64,000 nt of DNA from Streptococcus mitis (GCF_002005545.1 NZ_LBMT01000001.1:2006301-2070300); one strand, 5' to 3'. Shown: positions 9,906-19,021, counted from the first letter of the stretch. Notes: generated from the letters alone by a model not told the origin. Program-made: numbers and translations.

Positions 9906-10087
9906 GATACAAATCATTAGAAAGGTTTGATACTAAAGTATCTAAACCTTTCACGCTAATCGCTATCGGACGATTAGCTAAATGCTTTACTAACTCCCTC
10001 GTCAAATAATATCGATTTGACTCGCTCGTGTCGCTAAATCTTGCAGTTTGAATGCATTGTATTATTTAATACCCTCATCTTTGTATC
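9906..10087. repeat. Multi-hairpin intergenic element upstream of pnp
   Basis: An outer inverted repeat GATACAAA (9906..9913) / TTTGTATC (10080..10087) encloses four separate hairpins: 9921..9951 (about 14-bp arms with one bulge), 9955..9978 (GCTAATCG / CGATTAGC), 10001..10021 (GTCAAAT / ATTTGAC) and 10059..10072 (GTATT / AATAC). It carries no gene. The hairpin arms do not resemble each other. A TAAAAT-like -10 box lies just beyond on the pnp-sense strand near 10105..10110, so the element may be transcribed as part of the pnp leader. Confidence 0.6.
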
Positions 10088-10142
10088 AAGTACGTACAGA
10101 GTCTATTTTATCATATTTTTCTTAAAAAGTGCGGTCTTTACC

Positions 10143-10185
10143 ATTAAAAAGGAACCATTCCCCTCACCTGAGAAGAATGGTTTGC
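10143..10185 (-). terminator. Terminator of metE-metF
   Basis: An 8-bp stem AACCATTC / GAATGGTT encloses a GC-containing loop, with T-rich tracts on both sides. It starts 7 bases past the metF stop codon and could work in either direction. Confidence 0.8.
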
Positions 10186-10191
10186 TTTTTA

Positions 10192-11058
10192 TTATCCTAG
10201 AGACTGGTGATTAAACAAGGCATGTGTTGCTTGGTGGATGTATTTTGCTGTTTCTGCATTGTTCATCGTATAGAGATGCACACCAGCCACATCCTGAGTT
10301 ACCAAGTCCACGATTTGGTCCACTGCATAGGCAAGTCCTGCTGCTCTGAGCGACTCAGGGTCATGCTCATACTTGTCTAAGATGGCTTTAAATTTGCGTG
10401 GAAGATGGATATTCTCACAAGTCTTCAAGAGGCGGAGAGCCTGATTTCGATTCAGAATTGGCATAATCCCTGCATGAATGGGAACATCAATCCCAGCCAA
10501 GATGCACTTGTCTTGGAAATCATAGAAGCGCTCATTGTCAAAGAAAAGCTGAGTTACAAGGCTCGAACAACCTGCATCCACTTTCTTCTTAAGATTTTGA
10601 ATATCTGAAATCTGATTTGGTGAATCTGGATGACCTTCTGGATAACAAGCACCGACAATATCAAAGTGAGGGGCTTGCTCCTTGATGAACTCAATCAAGT
10701 CAGTTGCGTAGCGGAAATCCTTTTGTGGTTCCACATCTGGAATAATATCCCCACGAAGAGCCAAGATTTTCTGCACCCCAACCTTGTCCAAGTCTGCAAT
10801 CGTTTCAGCAACCTTGTCCTTGGTCAAATAAATGGCTGGCAAGTGAGCAATAGTCGGAATCGCCAAATCATTTTGGATAAAGTCAGCCAAACGGACCGTC
10901 GTTTCCTTGATATTAAATTTATTATTGCTGGCAGTTACACTGATAAAGTGGGGAGCCAACTCCTGCATATCTTGAAGAGCAGAAATAATGTTATCATTAC
11001 CCACGGCTGGGTTGGGAGGGAACACTTCAAATGAGAGTGACGGTGTTTGGCGTGACAT
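10192..11058 (-). CDS. metF: Methylenetetrahydrofolate reductase
   Basis: A 288-residue TIM-barrel flavoprotein from the ATG at 11058. Two codons upstream there is another ATG, but it sits only 3-4 bases from the AAGGA ribosome site, so the inner one is favoured. The N-terminus shows SFEVFPPNP, the conserved substrate-binding glutamate region, and LALRGD and DIVGACYPEGHPDSP follow in the usual order. It reduces 5,10-methylene-THF to 5-methyl-THF, the methyl donor for MetE, whose gene lies directly upstream in the same transcript. Confidence 0.95.
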   Translation of the reverse strand: MSRQTPSLSFEVFPPNPAVGNDNIISALQDMQELAPHFISVTASNNKFNIKETTVRLADFIQNDLAIPTIAHLPAIYLTKDKVAETIADLDKVGVQKILALRGDIIPDVEPQKDFRYATDLIEFIKEQAPHFDIVGACYPEGHPDSPNQISDIQNLKKKVDAGCSSLVTQLFFDNERFYDFQDKCILAGIDVPIHAGIMPILNRNQALRLLKTCENIHLPRKFKAILDKYEHDPESLRAAGLAYAVDQIVDLVTQDVAGVHLYTMNNAETAKYIHQATHALFNHQSLG

Positions 11059-11158
11059 AGTCATTATCCTTTTCTAATTGTTTTTTCGTTAGCTGGATTC
11101 CTAGAATCCAAGTGAAACAGGTAGATTGGCCAAACAGCGCTTCTTGAGAAATCCTATC

Positions 11159-13408
11159 TTACAATTTCTCACGCGCAGCTTTAGCTGCTTCAACAAGGCG
11201 GATCAAGCTTTCTTTTGTTTCTGGAATACCACGTGTTTTCAAACCACAGTCAGGGTTGATCCAAACTTTCTTGCTTGGCACTTTAGCAAGGATGGCTTCG
11301 ATTGTATTGTCGATTTCGCCTTCATTTGGCACACGAGGTGAGTGGATATCGTAAACCCCAGGTCCCACTTCTGTTTGGAAGTTTTTCGCTTTGAGTTCGT
11401 CCAAGATTTCAAGGTTTGAACGGCTAGCCTCAAATGAGATAACGTCCGCATCCAAGTTGTCGATAGCTGGGATGATATCTGTAAATTCTGAGTAACACAT
11501 GTGAGTGTGGATTTGAGTATCTGGCGCTACTGTTGAGTGTACCAAGCGGAAGGCAGGAATTGCCCAGTCAAGGTAGTCTTCGTACCAGTCGCTACGACGG
11601 AGTGGCAATTTCTCACGAAGAGCAGCCTCGTCGATTTGGATGATTTTCACGCCTGCAGCTTCAAGGTCAAGCACTTCATCCTTGATGGCAAGGGCGATTT
11701 GAAGAGTAGAATCCTTGATAGAGATGTCTTCACGTGGGAATGACCAGTTGAGGATGGTAACAGGTCCAGTCAACATACCTTTAACAGGTTTGTTTGTACG
11801 GCTTTGTGCATAGCTAGACCATTTAACAGTGATAGGGTTAAGACGAGTGACATCACCCCAAATGATCGGTGGTTTCACCCCACGCATACCGTATGATTGT
11901 ACCCAACCATTTTTAGAGAAGAGGTAACCTGACAAGTTTTGACCGAAGTACTCAACCATGTCATTACGCTCAAACTCACCGTGAACAAGGACATCAAAGT
12001 CGATATCTTCTTGCCATTTGATCCATTCATCAATTGTTTCAGCAAGGAAAGCATCGTACTCTTCTTGAGACAATTCACCTTTACGGTAAGCCAAACGTTT
12101 CGCACGAACTTCTTTAGTTTGAGGGAATGAACCGATAGTTGTTGTTGGAAGAGCTGGAAGTTTGAAAGCTTCTTCTTGGATAGCTTCACGTTCTGCAAAG
12201 GCTGGCAAACGAGTGTAGTCTGCGTCTGTCAAGCCAGCGATACGCGCACGAAGTTCTGCATTTTCACCCACACGTTCAGTCGCAAAGAGTTCTTTGTTAG
12301 CAGCAAGAGCTTGTTCACCTTGACCATTGCGAATAGCATCCAAATCACGAATCTCATCCAATTTTTCAACTGCAAAGGCAAAGTGGTTCAAGATAGCTGG
12401 TTCAAATTCCTCATTAGCAGTTGTAAATGGCACATGAAGAAGTGAGCATGAGCTTGTCAAGACAATGTTTTCAGCCGGGATTTGTTCAAGAACAGCCAAG
12501 CTCTTTTCGTAGTTGTTACGCCAGATGTTTTTACCATTGACAATACCTGCATAAAGAGTCTTGTCAGCTGGGAAGCCACCTTTAACCAATTCAAGAGTTT
12601 TCTTACCTTCAACGAAATCAAGACCGATAGCATCTACTGGCAATTTCACAAGGTCAGCGTAGACGTCACGAACATCACCGAAGTATGTTTGAAGCAAGAC
12701 TTCAAGACCTTTTTTGTCAGCCAAGAGTTTGTTGTAGAGATTCAAGAAGAGTGCTTTTTCTTCGGCAGTCAAATCTTTCACAAGAGCCGCTTCATCCAAT
12801 TGGATACGAGTCGCACCAAGTTCAGCCAATTTAGCAAAAACTTCTTGGTAAGCAGCCACTAAGCTGTCTACGAAGTCTTCTGCTTTCACGCCTTCTTCAA
12901 AGTCTGACAATTGAAGGAAAGTGAATGGACCTACAAGGACAGGACGAGTGTTGAGACCAAGTTCTTTAGCTTCTTGGAACTCATCAAAGATTTTGTGACC
13001 TGCAAGTTTAACTTGAGTATCTTTTTCAAATTTAGGAACGATGTAGTGGTAGTTGGTGTTGAACCATTTTTTCATTGGAAGGGCGCGAACGTCCCCTTTT
13101 TCTCCTTGGTAACCACGACCCAAAGCGAAGTAGCGCTCAAGGTCAGACAAGTCCAAGTTTTGAACTGAAGCAGGTACCACGTTGAAAAGGAAAGCTGCAT
13201 CTAGGAAGTTGTCATAGTGAGAAAAGTCATTTGATGGAATTTCAGTGATGCCTTTTTCTTTGACAATGTTCCAGTGTTTAGCACGCAATTCTTTTGCGGC
13301 TGCAAGAAGTTCTTCTTCTGAGATTTCTTTTCTAAAGTATTTTTCAGTTGTAAATTTTAATTCGCGGAATTCGCCCAAACGAGGGAAACCGATGATTGTA
13401 GTTGACAT
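11159..13408 (-). CDS. metE: Cobalamin-independent methionine synthase
   Basis: A 749-residue double-barrel protein, normal in length for MetE. The zinc site can be seen in HTHMCYSEF near residue 635-643 and [10 protein letters not shown] near 722-731, and the homocysteine-binding [12 protein letters not shown] lies near 424-435. It transfers the methyl group of 5-methyl-THF (triglutamate) to homocysteine without B12. It heads the metE-metF operon and is preceded by a perfect MET-box, so it should be repressed when methionine is plentiful. The start is set by a GGAGG site 8 bases upstream. Confidence 0.97.
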   Translation of the reverse strand: MSTTIIGFPRLGEFRELKFTTEKYFRKEISEEELLAAAKELRAKHWNIVKEKGITEIPSNDFSHYDNFLDAAFLFNVVPASVQNLDLSDLERYFALGRGYQGEKGDVRALPMKKWFNTNYHYIVPKFEKDTQVKLAGHKIFDEFQEAKELGLNTRPVLVGPFTFLQLSDFEEGVKAEDFVDSLVAAYQEVFAKLAELGATRIQLDEAALVKDLTAEEKALFLNLYNKLLADKKGLEVLLQTYFGDVRDVYADLVKLPVDAIGLDFVEGKKTLELVKGGFPADKTLYAGIVNGKNIWRNNYEKSLAVLEQIPAENIVLTSSCSLLHVPFTTANEEFEPAILNHFAFAVEKLDEIRDLDAIRNGQGEQALAANKELFATERVGENAELRARIAGLTDADYTRLPAFAEREAIQEEAFKLPALPTTTIGSFPQTKEVRAKRLAYRKGELSQEEYDAFLAETIDEWIKWQEDIDFDVLVHGEFERNDMVEYFGQNLSGYLFSKNGWVQSYGMRGVKPPIIWGDVTRLNPITVKWSSYAQSRTNKPVKGMLTGPVTILNWSFPREDISIKDSTLQIALAIKDEVLDLEAAGVKIIQIDEAALREKLPLRRSDWYEDYLDWAIPAFRLVHSTVAPDTQIHTHMCYSEFTDIIPAIDNLDADVISFEASRSNLEILDELKAKNFQTEVGPGVYDIHSPRVPNEGEIDNTIEAILAKVPSKKVWINPDCGLKTRGIPETKESLIRLVEAAKAAREKL

Positions 13409-13488
13409 GATGTGTCCTCCAAAATTTGTTGTTGAAACTATCTTAACAGAAAAGGAATCATCTGTATAATTGTAAAAAATTAGGCTTT

Positions 13489-13509
13489 GATATAGTTTGA
13501 AACTATATC
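13489..13509 (-). promoter_or_regulatory. MET-box operator of metEF
   Basis: A 21-bp perfect palindrome with core TATAGTTTGAAACTATA at 13491..13507. It matches the MET-box described by comparative genomics for the LysR-type regulator MtaR/MetR of streptococci. It lies 80 bases before the metE start. A degenerate half site (GATAGTTTCAAC on the minus strand) occurs at about 13428..13440, closer to metE. LysR regulators often use two sites, so both may matter. Confidence 0.85.
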
Positions 13510-13668
13510 TCGGTTTTCAACAAAAGAAAAAGACCTGAGACAAATGCCTCAAATCCTTTGTGTAGCTTGTTTTATAGCTCAATTTCAGTTAGAATACTCA
13601 AACGCGTTATTAGTAATTCTTATAAGTGACTATGGCTTGTTATTAGAAAAGACTATAAGTCAGTTTAT

Positions 13669-13962
13669 TCAGCTCTTTTCCTGTTCGAGGGGGATGACTG
13701 CTAGTGTCTTTCCTAAACTGGCTAAAACTTTCAAGACTGTATCCAACTGAGGACTTGTCTTGCCTATTTCCATCCTAGCTATTACAGGCTGGCTTACTCC
13801 ACTGAGTTCTTCTAGCTTTTTCTGGCTGATTCCTTGCTCATGTCTGGCTTCAATCAACTCGCTCATGATAGCTACTCGCATATCACTTTCAAGTATTTCC
13901 TCCTTGGTAAAGAGTTCTGATCGGACATCCTTCCAGTTACTCCCAATAGCACTATTCTTCAT
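13669..13962 (-). CDS. XRE-family (HigA-like) antitoxin, apparently without its toxin
   Basis: About 97 residues from the ATG at 13962 (a GTG one codon earlier is also possible). The C-terminal half is an XRE helix-turn-helix: EQGISQKKLEELSGVSQPVIARME followed by KTSPQLDTVLKVLASLGKTL, as in HigA/Xre antitoxins of HigB-type modules. In such modules the toxin gene lies immediately upstream and overlaps the antitoxin start. Here only a 36-codon toxin tail remains there (13952..14062), so this looks like an orphan antitoxin that may still act as a DNA-binding regulator. Confidence 0.82.
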   Translation of the reverse strand: MKNSAIGSNWKDVRSELFTKEEILESDMRVAIMSELIEARHEQGISQKKLEELSGVSQPVIARMEIGKTSPQLDTVLKVLASLGKTLAVIPLEQEKS

Positions 13963-14062
13963 CACTTAGCCCTCTTTCTATTAAGTCTATGTATTTTTTG
14001 AAAAAATGAGCGAAATATGAGCGAATAAAGAAATAATAATTACTAACCGTATGGAGCTTTTT
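13952..14062 (-). pseudogene. Remnant 3' end of a RelE/HigB-type toxin gene
   Basis: Reading the minus strand after a TGA, the frame runs open for 36 codons and ends FFKKYIDLIERGLSDEE with a stop inside the antitoxin gene. The tail pattern (basic FxKK followed by L.ERGL.(N/D)E and an overlap with the downstream antitoxin) is that of RelE/ParE-like HigB toxins as I recall them. The catalytic part and the usual TQKTPxxEI stretch are missing. This is an interpretation from a short tail, hence moderate confidence. Confidence 0.5.
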
Positions 14063-14087
14063 TCATCTTCTACAAATTTCCATAGTT

Positions 14088-15173
14088 TCAAGAAACAAAG
14101 TAATAATTTTCTTTTAGTTCTCGGAAACGGTCAAAACCGAGAATACCCTCATTTTGTAATCTGCCTAAAACGACGCTAGGATGAATATCTATCTCCTCAG
14201 CAAAATGTATGATATCCGTCTTATCAAAGTTTCCTTTTTCAACAAAATCTTGATAGTCTTCCGGTCTAATCAAGAAATCTTTTGCAAACTGATCTGCCTG
14301 TTCCTCAGAACGAAGATAGGTTTCACTGTTTCCTTCATCAGATGAAAAATCATTTCCCAGAATATGCCCAATCTCATGGAAAAGTGAAAACCAGAAAATA
14401 TCGGATGCTTTGTTTCGATCTGTGAGTAAAAGCAAGGCACTCCCATTACTGAATTTTTTAGTCGCTCCATTCAGATTAGCGTTTGGTAAGGCAGGTAGAC
14501 CGACTAGAACAACACCACAATCTAACAAGATATCATACAAACATTGAGGAAAGACTTCAGGATCTTGTCTGGTCAACTTTCTCAAAACAGGTAAGCTTCT
14601 CTCAAGCTTTCTGCGATTGAGCTTGATAGTTGTTATATCACGTGCTTTTTTAGACGCCAACTCCAGCATGATATTGGAGTTCACGATACTTTTAGTCGTA
14701 AACTCACGCGTATTCCGATAGCTGACTAGATGGTTAAAAGATGTAAGGTTTTCTAAACTTGCCACACCTAGAATCTTGCGAAGCTCGACAATCTTTTCCT
14801 TCAAACTATAGCGTTTGTCTGGAACGTAGCCTTTTTCCTTAAAATACTTGAAATCAATCAGCTCACAGATTTCTTTCTCGCTACCTTCTTCAAGCTCTCT
14901 TTCCTCTGCAATCTCAGTCACTTTTACATCATAAGCATTCTGAAGATTGAGCCATGTTTGCATGGAAACTCCGCTTAGCTTAGCCAACTTATGAGCCGTT
15001 TCTTTACTAATGGACTCCTCAGCATTAACGAGCTTGCTGACAGTCTTTGCCGAAACTCCCAAACGCTCCGCAAATTCCTTCTGCGTTACATTATAATCTT
15101 CGATTAACTCACTGACATACTGACCTGGATGAAAAGCAATCAGGTCTTTGTATTCAACAATTTTATTACTCAT
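14088..15173 (-). CDS. HigA-like antitoxin fused to an ImmA/IrrE metallopeptidase domain
   Basis: A 361-residue protein. Residues 13-55 form an XRE helix-turn-helix (NVTQKEFAERLGVSAKTVSKL). The C-terminal third carries an ImmA/IrrE zinc-peptidase motif, FWFSLFHEIGHILGN, near residues 261-275, with further acidic residues downstream (SEEQADQFAKDFLI). It overlaps the toxin-like gene upstream by 8 bases, typical of a co-translated toxin-antitoxin pair. Family knowledge: such long HigA proteins neutralise HigB-like RNases and autorepress. Proteolytic activity is possible because the HExxH motif is intact. The pair lies next to hsdM, as a TA pair does in the pneumococcal tvr locus (from memory). 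Confidence 0.85.
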   Translation of the reverse strand: MSNKIVEYKDLIAFHPGQYVSELIEDYNVTQKEFAERLGVSAKTVSKLVNAEESISKETAHKLAKLSGVSMQTWLNLQNAYDVKVTEIAEERELEEGSEKEICELIDFKYFKEKGYVPDKRYSLKEKIVELRKILGVASLENLTSFNHLVSYRNTREFTTKSIVNSNIMLELASKKARDITTIKLNRRKLERSLPVLRKLTRQDPEVFPQCLYDILLDCGVVLVGLPALPNANLNGATKKFSNGSALLLLTDRNKASDIFWFSLFHEIGHILGNDFSSDEGNSETYLRSEEQADQFAKDFLIRPEDYQDFVEKGNFDKTDIIHFAEEIDIHPSVVLGRLQNEGILGFDRFRELKENYYFVS

Positions 15174-15504
15174 AGTGATTGCTGACCTCCTCTATTTTTA
15201 AGATTTCGATCTCAACAGGATTTGGAAACACTTTTTCTAAATCCTCGTCACGAAATTCTACAATCAACCGATAGGAACTCCTTCGACCATCTATATCCAA
15301 AGCAAACTGCCCCTGTCTCTTTCCCTTTAGTTGATGAAAGTGATATTTAGGAAAAGCTGTCACACTAGCCAAAGAATCCGCCGCTTCCAAAAAGTTAATC
15401 AAGAGATGCAACTTTACAGCAACCTTATCCGAAAAATCCTTTTTCGCTCGCCTCAGCTCTGTGCACTGCTTTTCAACAGTTTTGTTTGTATAGATAAGCT
15501 TCAT
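15166..15504 (-). CDS. HigB/RelE-like toxin of a type II TA pair
   Basis: A 112-residue basic protein with the RelE/HigB fold pattern: an N-terminal KTVEKQCTELRRAKK helix, then FHQLKGKRQGQFALDIDGRRSSYRLIVEF, the core strand region with the usual arginines, and EIEILKIEEVSNHYE at the end. Toxins of this type cleave mRNA on the ribosome. It precedes its antitoxin, the higBA order, and overlaps it by 8 bases. A palindrome and a TATAAT box directly upstream give the pair its own autoregulated promoter, separate from hsdM. Confidence 0.82.
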   Translation of the reverse strand: MKLIYTNKTVEKQCTELRRAKKDFSDKVAVKLHLLINFLEAADSLASVTAFPKYHFHQLKGKRQGQFALDIDGRRSSYRLIVEFRDEDLEKVFPNPVEIEILKIEEVSNHYE

Positions 15505-15524
15505 ATGTCCCTTTCAGTTAAATC

Positions 15525-15553
15525 AAATTACCTTTTAGGTAATTTAATTATAT
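15525..15553 (-). promoter_or_regulatory. Promoter and palindromic operator of the TA operon
   Basis: A perfect inverted repeat AAATTACCT / AGGTAATTT with a 3-base centre occupies 15525..15545. Immediately upstream on the minus strand is TATAAT (15552..15547), so the palindrome lies over the transcription start. This is the expected place for HigA-type autorepression. Confidence 0.7.
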
Positions 15554-15562
15554 CATATTTAG

Positions 15563-15602
15563 AAAACAAAAACCAGCCAAAAGTTAATTTTGCTGGTTTT
15601 TC
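15563..15602 (-). terminator. Terminator after hsdM
   Basis: The stem AACCAGC / GCTGGTT (15571..15577 and 15592..15598) is flanked by T-rich runs on the minus strand (TTTGTTTT) and on the plus strand. It separates the hsdM transcript from the TA promoter. Confidence 0.78.
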
Positions 15603-15634
15603 AAATCTGATAGATGTATCTAACTATTTCTCCA

Positions 15635-17236
15635 TCACCCTTCAAACTCTTTCAAAAACTTTTTGAGCTCAGCATCGGCTTCTGGTGTGGTTCCGTGTAG
15701 TTGACCGAGCATTTCGAGTAGGGAAGCGGTTTGGTTTTGGATTGCTTGATTTGTCTTGTTAATCTTGCTAACGATGTCTGTCAGTGGCTCGACTTCTTCT
15801 TCCTCAAAGGTATCTACATAGCGAGGGATATTGAGGTTGTAGTCATTTTCAACGATTTCTTCATAACTTGCCAGATGGGCAAACTTGTCAATCTCCTCAC
15901 GTGACTTGTAGGCTTCCAGAATCTTCTCGATATGCGCATCCGTCATGATATTCTGGTTTTTCCCCTTATAAAACTCCTTAGAAGCATCGATAAAGTAGAC
16001 ATCACGATTGGTGCGGTTCTTTTTGAGAATGATAACCGTGGTCGGAATGCTGGTATTAAAGAAGATATTGGCTGGAAGACCAATTACCGTATCAATGGCT
16101 CCTTCTTCTAACAAGGCCTTACGAATAGTCCCTTCCGCATTTCCACGGAAAAGAACACCGTGGGGAAGAACGATAGCCATGACTCCATTATCCTGCTTGA
16201 GATGGTAGTAACCATGCAAAAGAAAGGCAAAATCAGCCTTAGACTGGGGTGCCAGTTTCCCAAAAGGAGAAAAACGAGGATCAGCCATAAAGCCAGAGCT
16301 TGCTGACCACTTAGCAGAGTAGGGAGGGTTCATGAGAACACCGTCAAAGTTGGTCGGTTCTTGAGTTGGCCAGTCTTCATCTAGTGTATCGGCATTGTGG
16401 AGAAATTGATTTTCAACAGGAACACCGTGTAGAATCATGTTCATCCGAGCCAAGTTATAGGTTGAGGTATTGAGTTCCTGACCAAAGTAGACCACTGTCT
16501 GCGGTTTATGAGAGTATTTCTTGGCATTGAGCAAGAGAGAGCCAGACCCCATAGTCGCATCATAGATAGTAAAGCCTAGCTGATCCTCACGCCCCAAAAA
16601 GGCAATCTGAGTCATGAGTTTGGCAACAGGCTGAGGTGTATAGAACTCACCAGCCTTCTTACCCGAGTCAGTCGCAAACTGACCAATCAGATACTCATAG
16701 GCATCTCCCAGCATATCGCCAGCATGACCAGCCACATCTAGCACAGCCAACTCTTTCATGACCGCCGCCACCGTTTGGTTTTGCTTTTGCGGAGTCGCCC
16801 CTAGCTTTTTAGAATAGAGGTCAATATCTTCAAAGAGGTTTTCATAGAGTTCATCACTCTGCTCAATATCACGAAAACCTTGAGCCAAATCTTCCAACTG
16901 GAAAGCCCCCTCATTGACACGTGCTACAAGAGCCGTAAAGGTCAACTCAGGCTTGATACTATAGTTGAGTTCGTCCTTCATAACTGCAAGAAGATCCTCG
17001 TGGGTGTCCGCATCCTCATAGTAGTTACGATAGACATCAAGGGCAGCCTCTAGACTCTCACTCCCCTCCTCCATAGTCTCCGCCACGAAAAAGAGCATCT
17101 TGTCTGACAGATACTTATAAAAGACCATACCCAAAAGATAGGACTTATAGTCATTAGCATCCATCTTAGAGCGGAGAACATCCGCTGAGTTCCACAGGGC
17201 TTGGTAGAGCGACTGGGAAGTTTGTGTTGTTTCCAT
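15635..17236 (-). CDS. hsdM: Type I restriction-modification system methyltransferase subunit
   Basis: A 533-residue N6-adenine methyltransferase from the ATG at 17236; an in-frame TTG 11 codons upstream is less likely. The N-terminal helical domain (WNSADVLRSKMDANDYKSYLLGMVFYKYLSDK) is followed by the SAM-binding IYDATMGSGSLLLNA motif (about 237-251) and the catalytic NPPY in GVLMNPPYSAKW (near 308). It works as an M2S complex that both protects DNA and, with HsdR, restricts it. It is the last gene of an operon that starts with a reverse transcriptase module. GC content is visibly higher than that of the three genes upstream. Confidence 0.96.
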   Translation of the reverse strand: METTQTSQSLYQALWNSADVLRSKMDANDYKSYLLGMVFYKYLSDKMLFFVAETMEEGSESLEAALDVYRNYYEDADTHEDLLAVMKDELNYSIKPELTFTALVARVNEGAFQLEDLAQGFRDIEQSDELYENLFEDIDLYSKKLGATPQKQNQTVAAVMKELAVLDVAGHAGDMLGDAYEYLIGQFATDSGKKAGEFYTPQPVAKLMTQIAFLGREDQLGFTIYDATMGSGSLLLNAKKYSHKPQTVVYFGQELNTSTYNLARMNMILHGVPVENQFLHNADTLDEDWPTQEPTNFDGVLMNPPYSAKWSASSGFMADPRFSPFGKLAPQSKADFAFLLHGYYHLKQDNGVMAIVLPHGVLFRGNAEGTIRKALLEEGAIDTVIGLPANIFFNTSIPTTVIILKKNRTNRDVYFIDASKEFYKGKNQNIMTDAHIEKILEAYKSREEIDKFAHLASYEEIVENDYNLNIPRYVDTFEEEEVEPLTDIVSKINKTNQAIQNQTASLLEMLGQLHGTTPEADAELKKFLKEFEG

Positions 17237-17283
17237 AATGTTTCTTTCTATCCTTAATCGTTTCAACAATACATAAAAATAGT

Positions 17284-17862
17284 TTAATTAGTTTTATCCA
17301 ATACAATTGCTTTAAGCTCTAAATAATCGTATTTTGTAAATATATAATTCAATTGTGGTATATACGTATTCACTTTTACTAAAGCATTTAGCTCCATTTC
17401 TGTCAACGTATCTAATCTATAAGTTGCAAATTCTCTTGCGTCTTCTATTATCTTGTAACAGATATCGTAATAATCTCTTGAATAACTTTCGAAAAATGGT
17501 TGAAAAGACGTATTTACACAATGATTATACAAGGCTATCATTTCATTCAATGGTTTATCACAGTATTTTAGAATAAATCGTAACATTCCTTCTTTTTCAA
17601 TTCCCATTCCCTTATAGTGTGTTTCTAATTTTCTAATGAATGGTAGATGGTTCAAATAGTAATAATCTATTTCAAGTTTCTGATTCTTAAGTTCTTCTTT
17701 TAAAATAATTTTAAATTCTTTTTCAAATGATTTTTTAAAATTTACTCTATCCCAAAATACAAATGCCAGAATTCCTAATATTACAGTCGCAACAAAACCT
17801 AGAGCAGCATAATAAGTATTAGTTAGTGAATTTACTGTATTTAATAATTCTTCATTACCCAA
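17284..17862 (-). CDS. Membrane-anchored protein of unknown function between hsdS and hsdM
   Basis: 192 residues. A single hydrophobic segment (about 19-36, AALGFVATVILGILAFVFW) follows a short N-terminus; then comes a charged, probably coiled-coil stretch KKSFEKEFKIILKEELKNQKLEIDYYY and a helical, aromatic-rich cytoplasmic part. I do not recognise the family. It sits 10 bases after hsdS and 47 before hsdM, so it belongs to the operon. It is clearly AT-rich, like the reverse transcriptase gene and unlike hsdM. Phage-defence operons often carry such membrane effectors; a role here is inference only. Confidence 0.8.
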   Translation of the reverse strand: MGNEELLNTVNSLTNTYYAALGFVATVILGILAFVFWDRVNFKKSFEKEFKIILKEELKNQKLEIDYYYLNHLPFIRKLETHYKGMGIEKEGMLRFILKYCDKPLNEMIALYNHCVNTSFQPFFESYSRDYYDICYKIIEDAREFATYRLDTLTEMELNALVKVNTYIPQLNYIFTKYDYLELKAIVLDKTN

Positions 17863-17872
17863 AATTAATCTC

Positions 17873-19021
17873 CTATATAAACATATCCTGCAAGAGTTTC
17901 TTTTTAAGTGTTTCTAGCTGAGAAATTTTTTCTTGATGAGAGTTAATGAGGTTATCGAGGTTAGAGAAATAGGAGCCGATGGCTTGTTGTTCCTCATAAG
18001 ATGGAAATTTTGAAACCACTTTTTCAATAGTTTTTTTAGACAAACTTGGAACACCTGTAGATTCATCAAATTTCTTCCAACGAATTTTTTGAAAAATTAA
18101 GAAAAGATAATTCAAGTCATATCCTACCTTACATATAACATAAAATAAAGTATCTACTGTCCAAAAAGGTGATGATAATAAATATGGTTTATCTATAGTT
18201 CCTTTTCTTCCAATACCTATAGCATCCTCATCAGATAATTTTTCATTTACAGAAAGCATGTAACCACCAGTGCCATATACAGGAATGTCTCCATTCTTTA
18301 AATGTTTATAGTCTCTACCAGAATTAATAGTACAAACCTCTGATAAACTCTTCCTTTCCCAGTCCTCTTCAAATCCATCTAAACGAATCTCAGGAACTGT
18401 TTGTCCAGCTTTGGGAAACATCTTGGAGAGCATGGTCGCCTTGAGAGATTGGTAGTTGATTAGGTTATCTTTATAGCTTGCCAAAAGATCATCGAGGGTA
18501 CGGAAGAGGGAGCCAATGGCAGATTGTTCGTCTATTGAATCTGGAATACAAAATTCAAAGGAATCAATTTCTTTGGACGATATATTTGGTTGTGCACCTG
18601 CCACTAATACACCATTTAGTTGGTTAGTAAATGCTTTCGTCTGCAAAACAGAAGAGAGAAAATCATAGTCTACTTCTCCAGTATTTTGGAAATAACCTAC
18701 TCGTTGATTTTGATAGTATTCTTCCTCAGAATCTAGCATCGCTATTTTCCCAGTAGTTGCTCCTGACATAGCCAATAGAATTGAACGCCCTCTAAGAACA
18801 AATTTTTCATCTGAAATTATCTTAGAGTAACATTCAAACTCTCCTCCAACAGTTCCGTCAAATTTGATATTTGATATTCTAACAATTGGAATGCCAGTAT
18901 TTTGAAATTTTTCACTTTTAAAAGCAAAGCCTCCACGCAGGGGCGCAATATTTCTTAATTTTTCTTTTCTCCAAATACTGGCTAACTTCGTATTAATTAT
19001 TTTAGGACTTTGTTTTTTCAA
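17873..19021 (-). CDS. hsdS: Type I restriction-modification specificity subunit
   Basis: 382 residues with two target-recognition domains. Each is followed by a helical spacer: LASYKDNLINYQSLKATMLSKMF near 193-215 and NLINSHQEKISQLETLKKKLLQDMF at the C-terminus. The first domain (about 1-185) is AT-rich, as often happens with exchanged specificity domains. Translation starts at a TTG that lies 20 bases inside the end of the reverse transcriptase gene, behind a GAGG site, so HsdS output should depend on translation of the RT. Only one hsdS is present and no recombinase gene was seen nearby. Confidence 0.93.
   Translation of the reverse strand: MKKQSPKIINTKLASIWRKEKLRNIAPLRGGFAFKSEKFQNTGIPIVRISNIKFDGTVGGEFECYSKIISDEKFVLRGRSILLAMSGATTGKIAMLDSEEEYYQNQRVGYFQNTGEVDYDFLSSVLQTKAFTNQLNGVLVAGAQPNISSKEIDSFEFCIPDSIDEQSAIGSLFRTLDDLLASYKDNLINYQSLKATMLSKMFPKAGQTVPEIRLDGFEEDWERKSLSEVCTINSGRDYKHLKNGDIPVYGTGGYMLSVNEKLSDEDAIGIGRKGTIDKPYLLSSPFWTVDTLFYVICKVGYDLNYLFLIFQKIRWKKFDESTGVPSLSKKTIEKVVSKFPSYEEQQAIGSYFSNLDNLINSHQEKISQLETLKKKLLQDMFI

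Noticed and set aside
17873..19021. Phase-variable hsdS inversion system
   Set aside because: Only one hsdS is present, with no silent copy, no long inverted repeats and no recombinase gene in the island.
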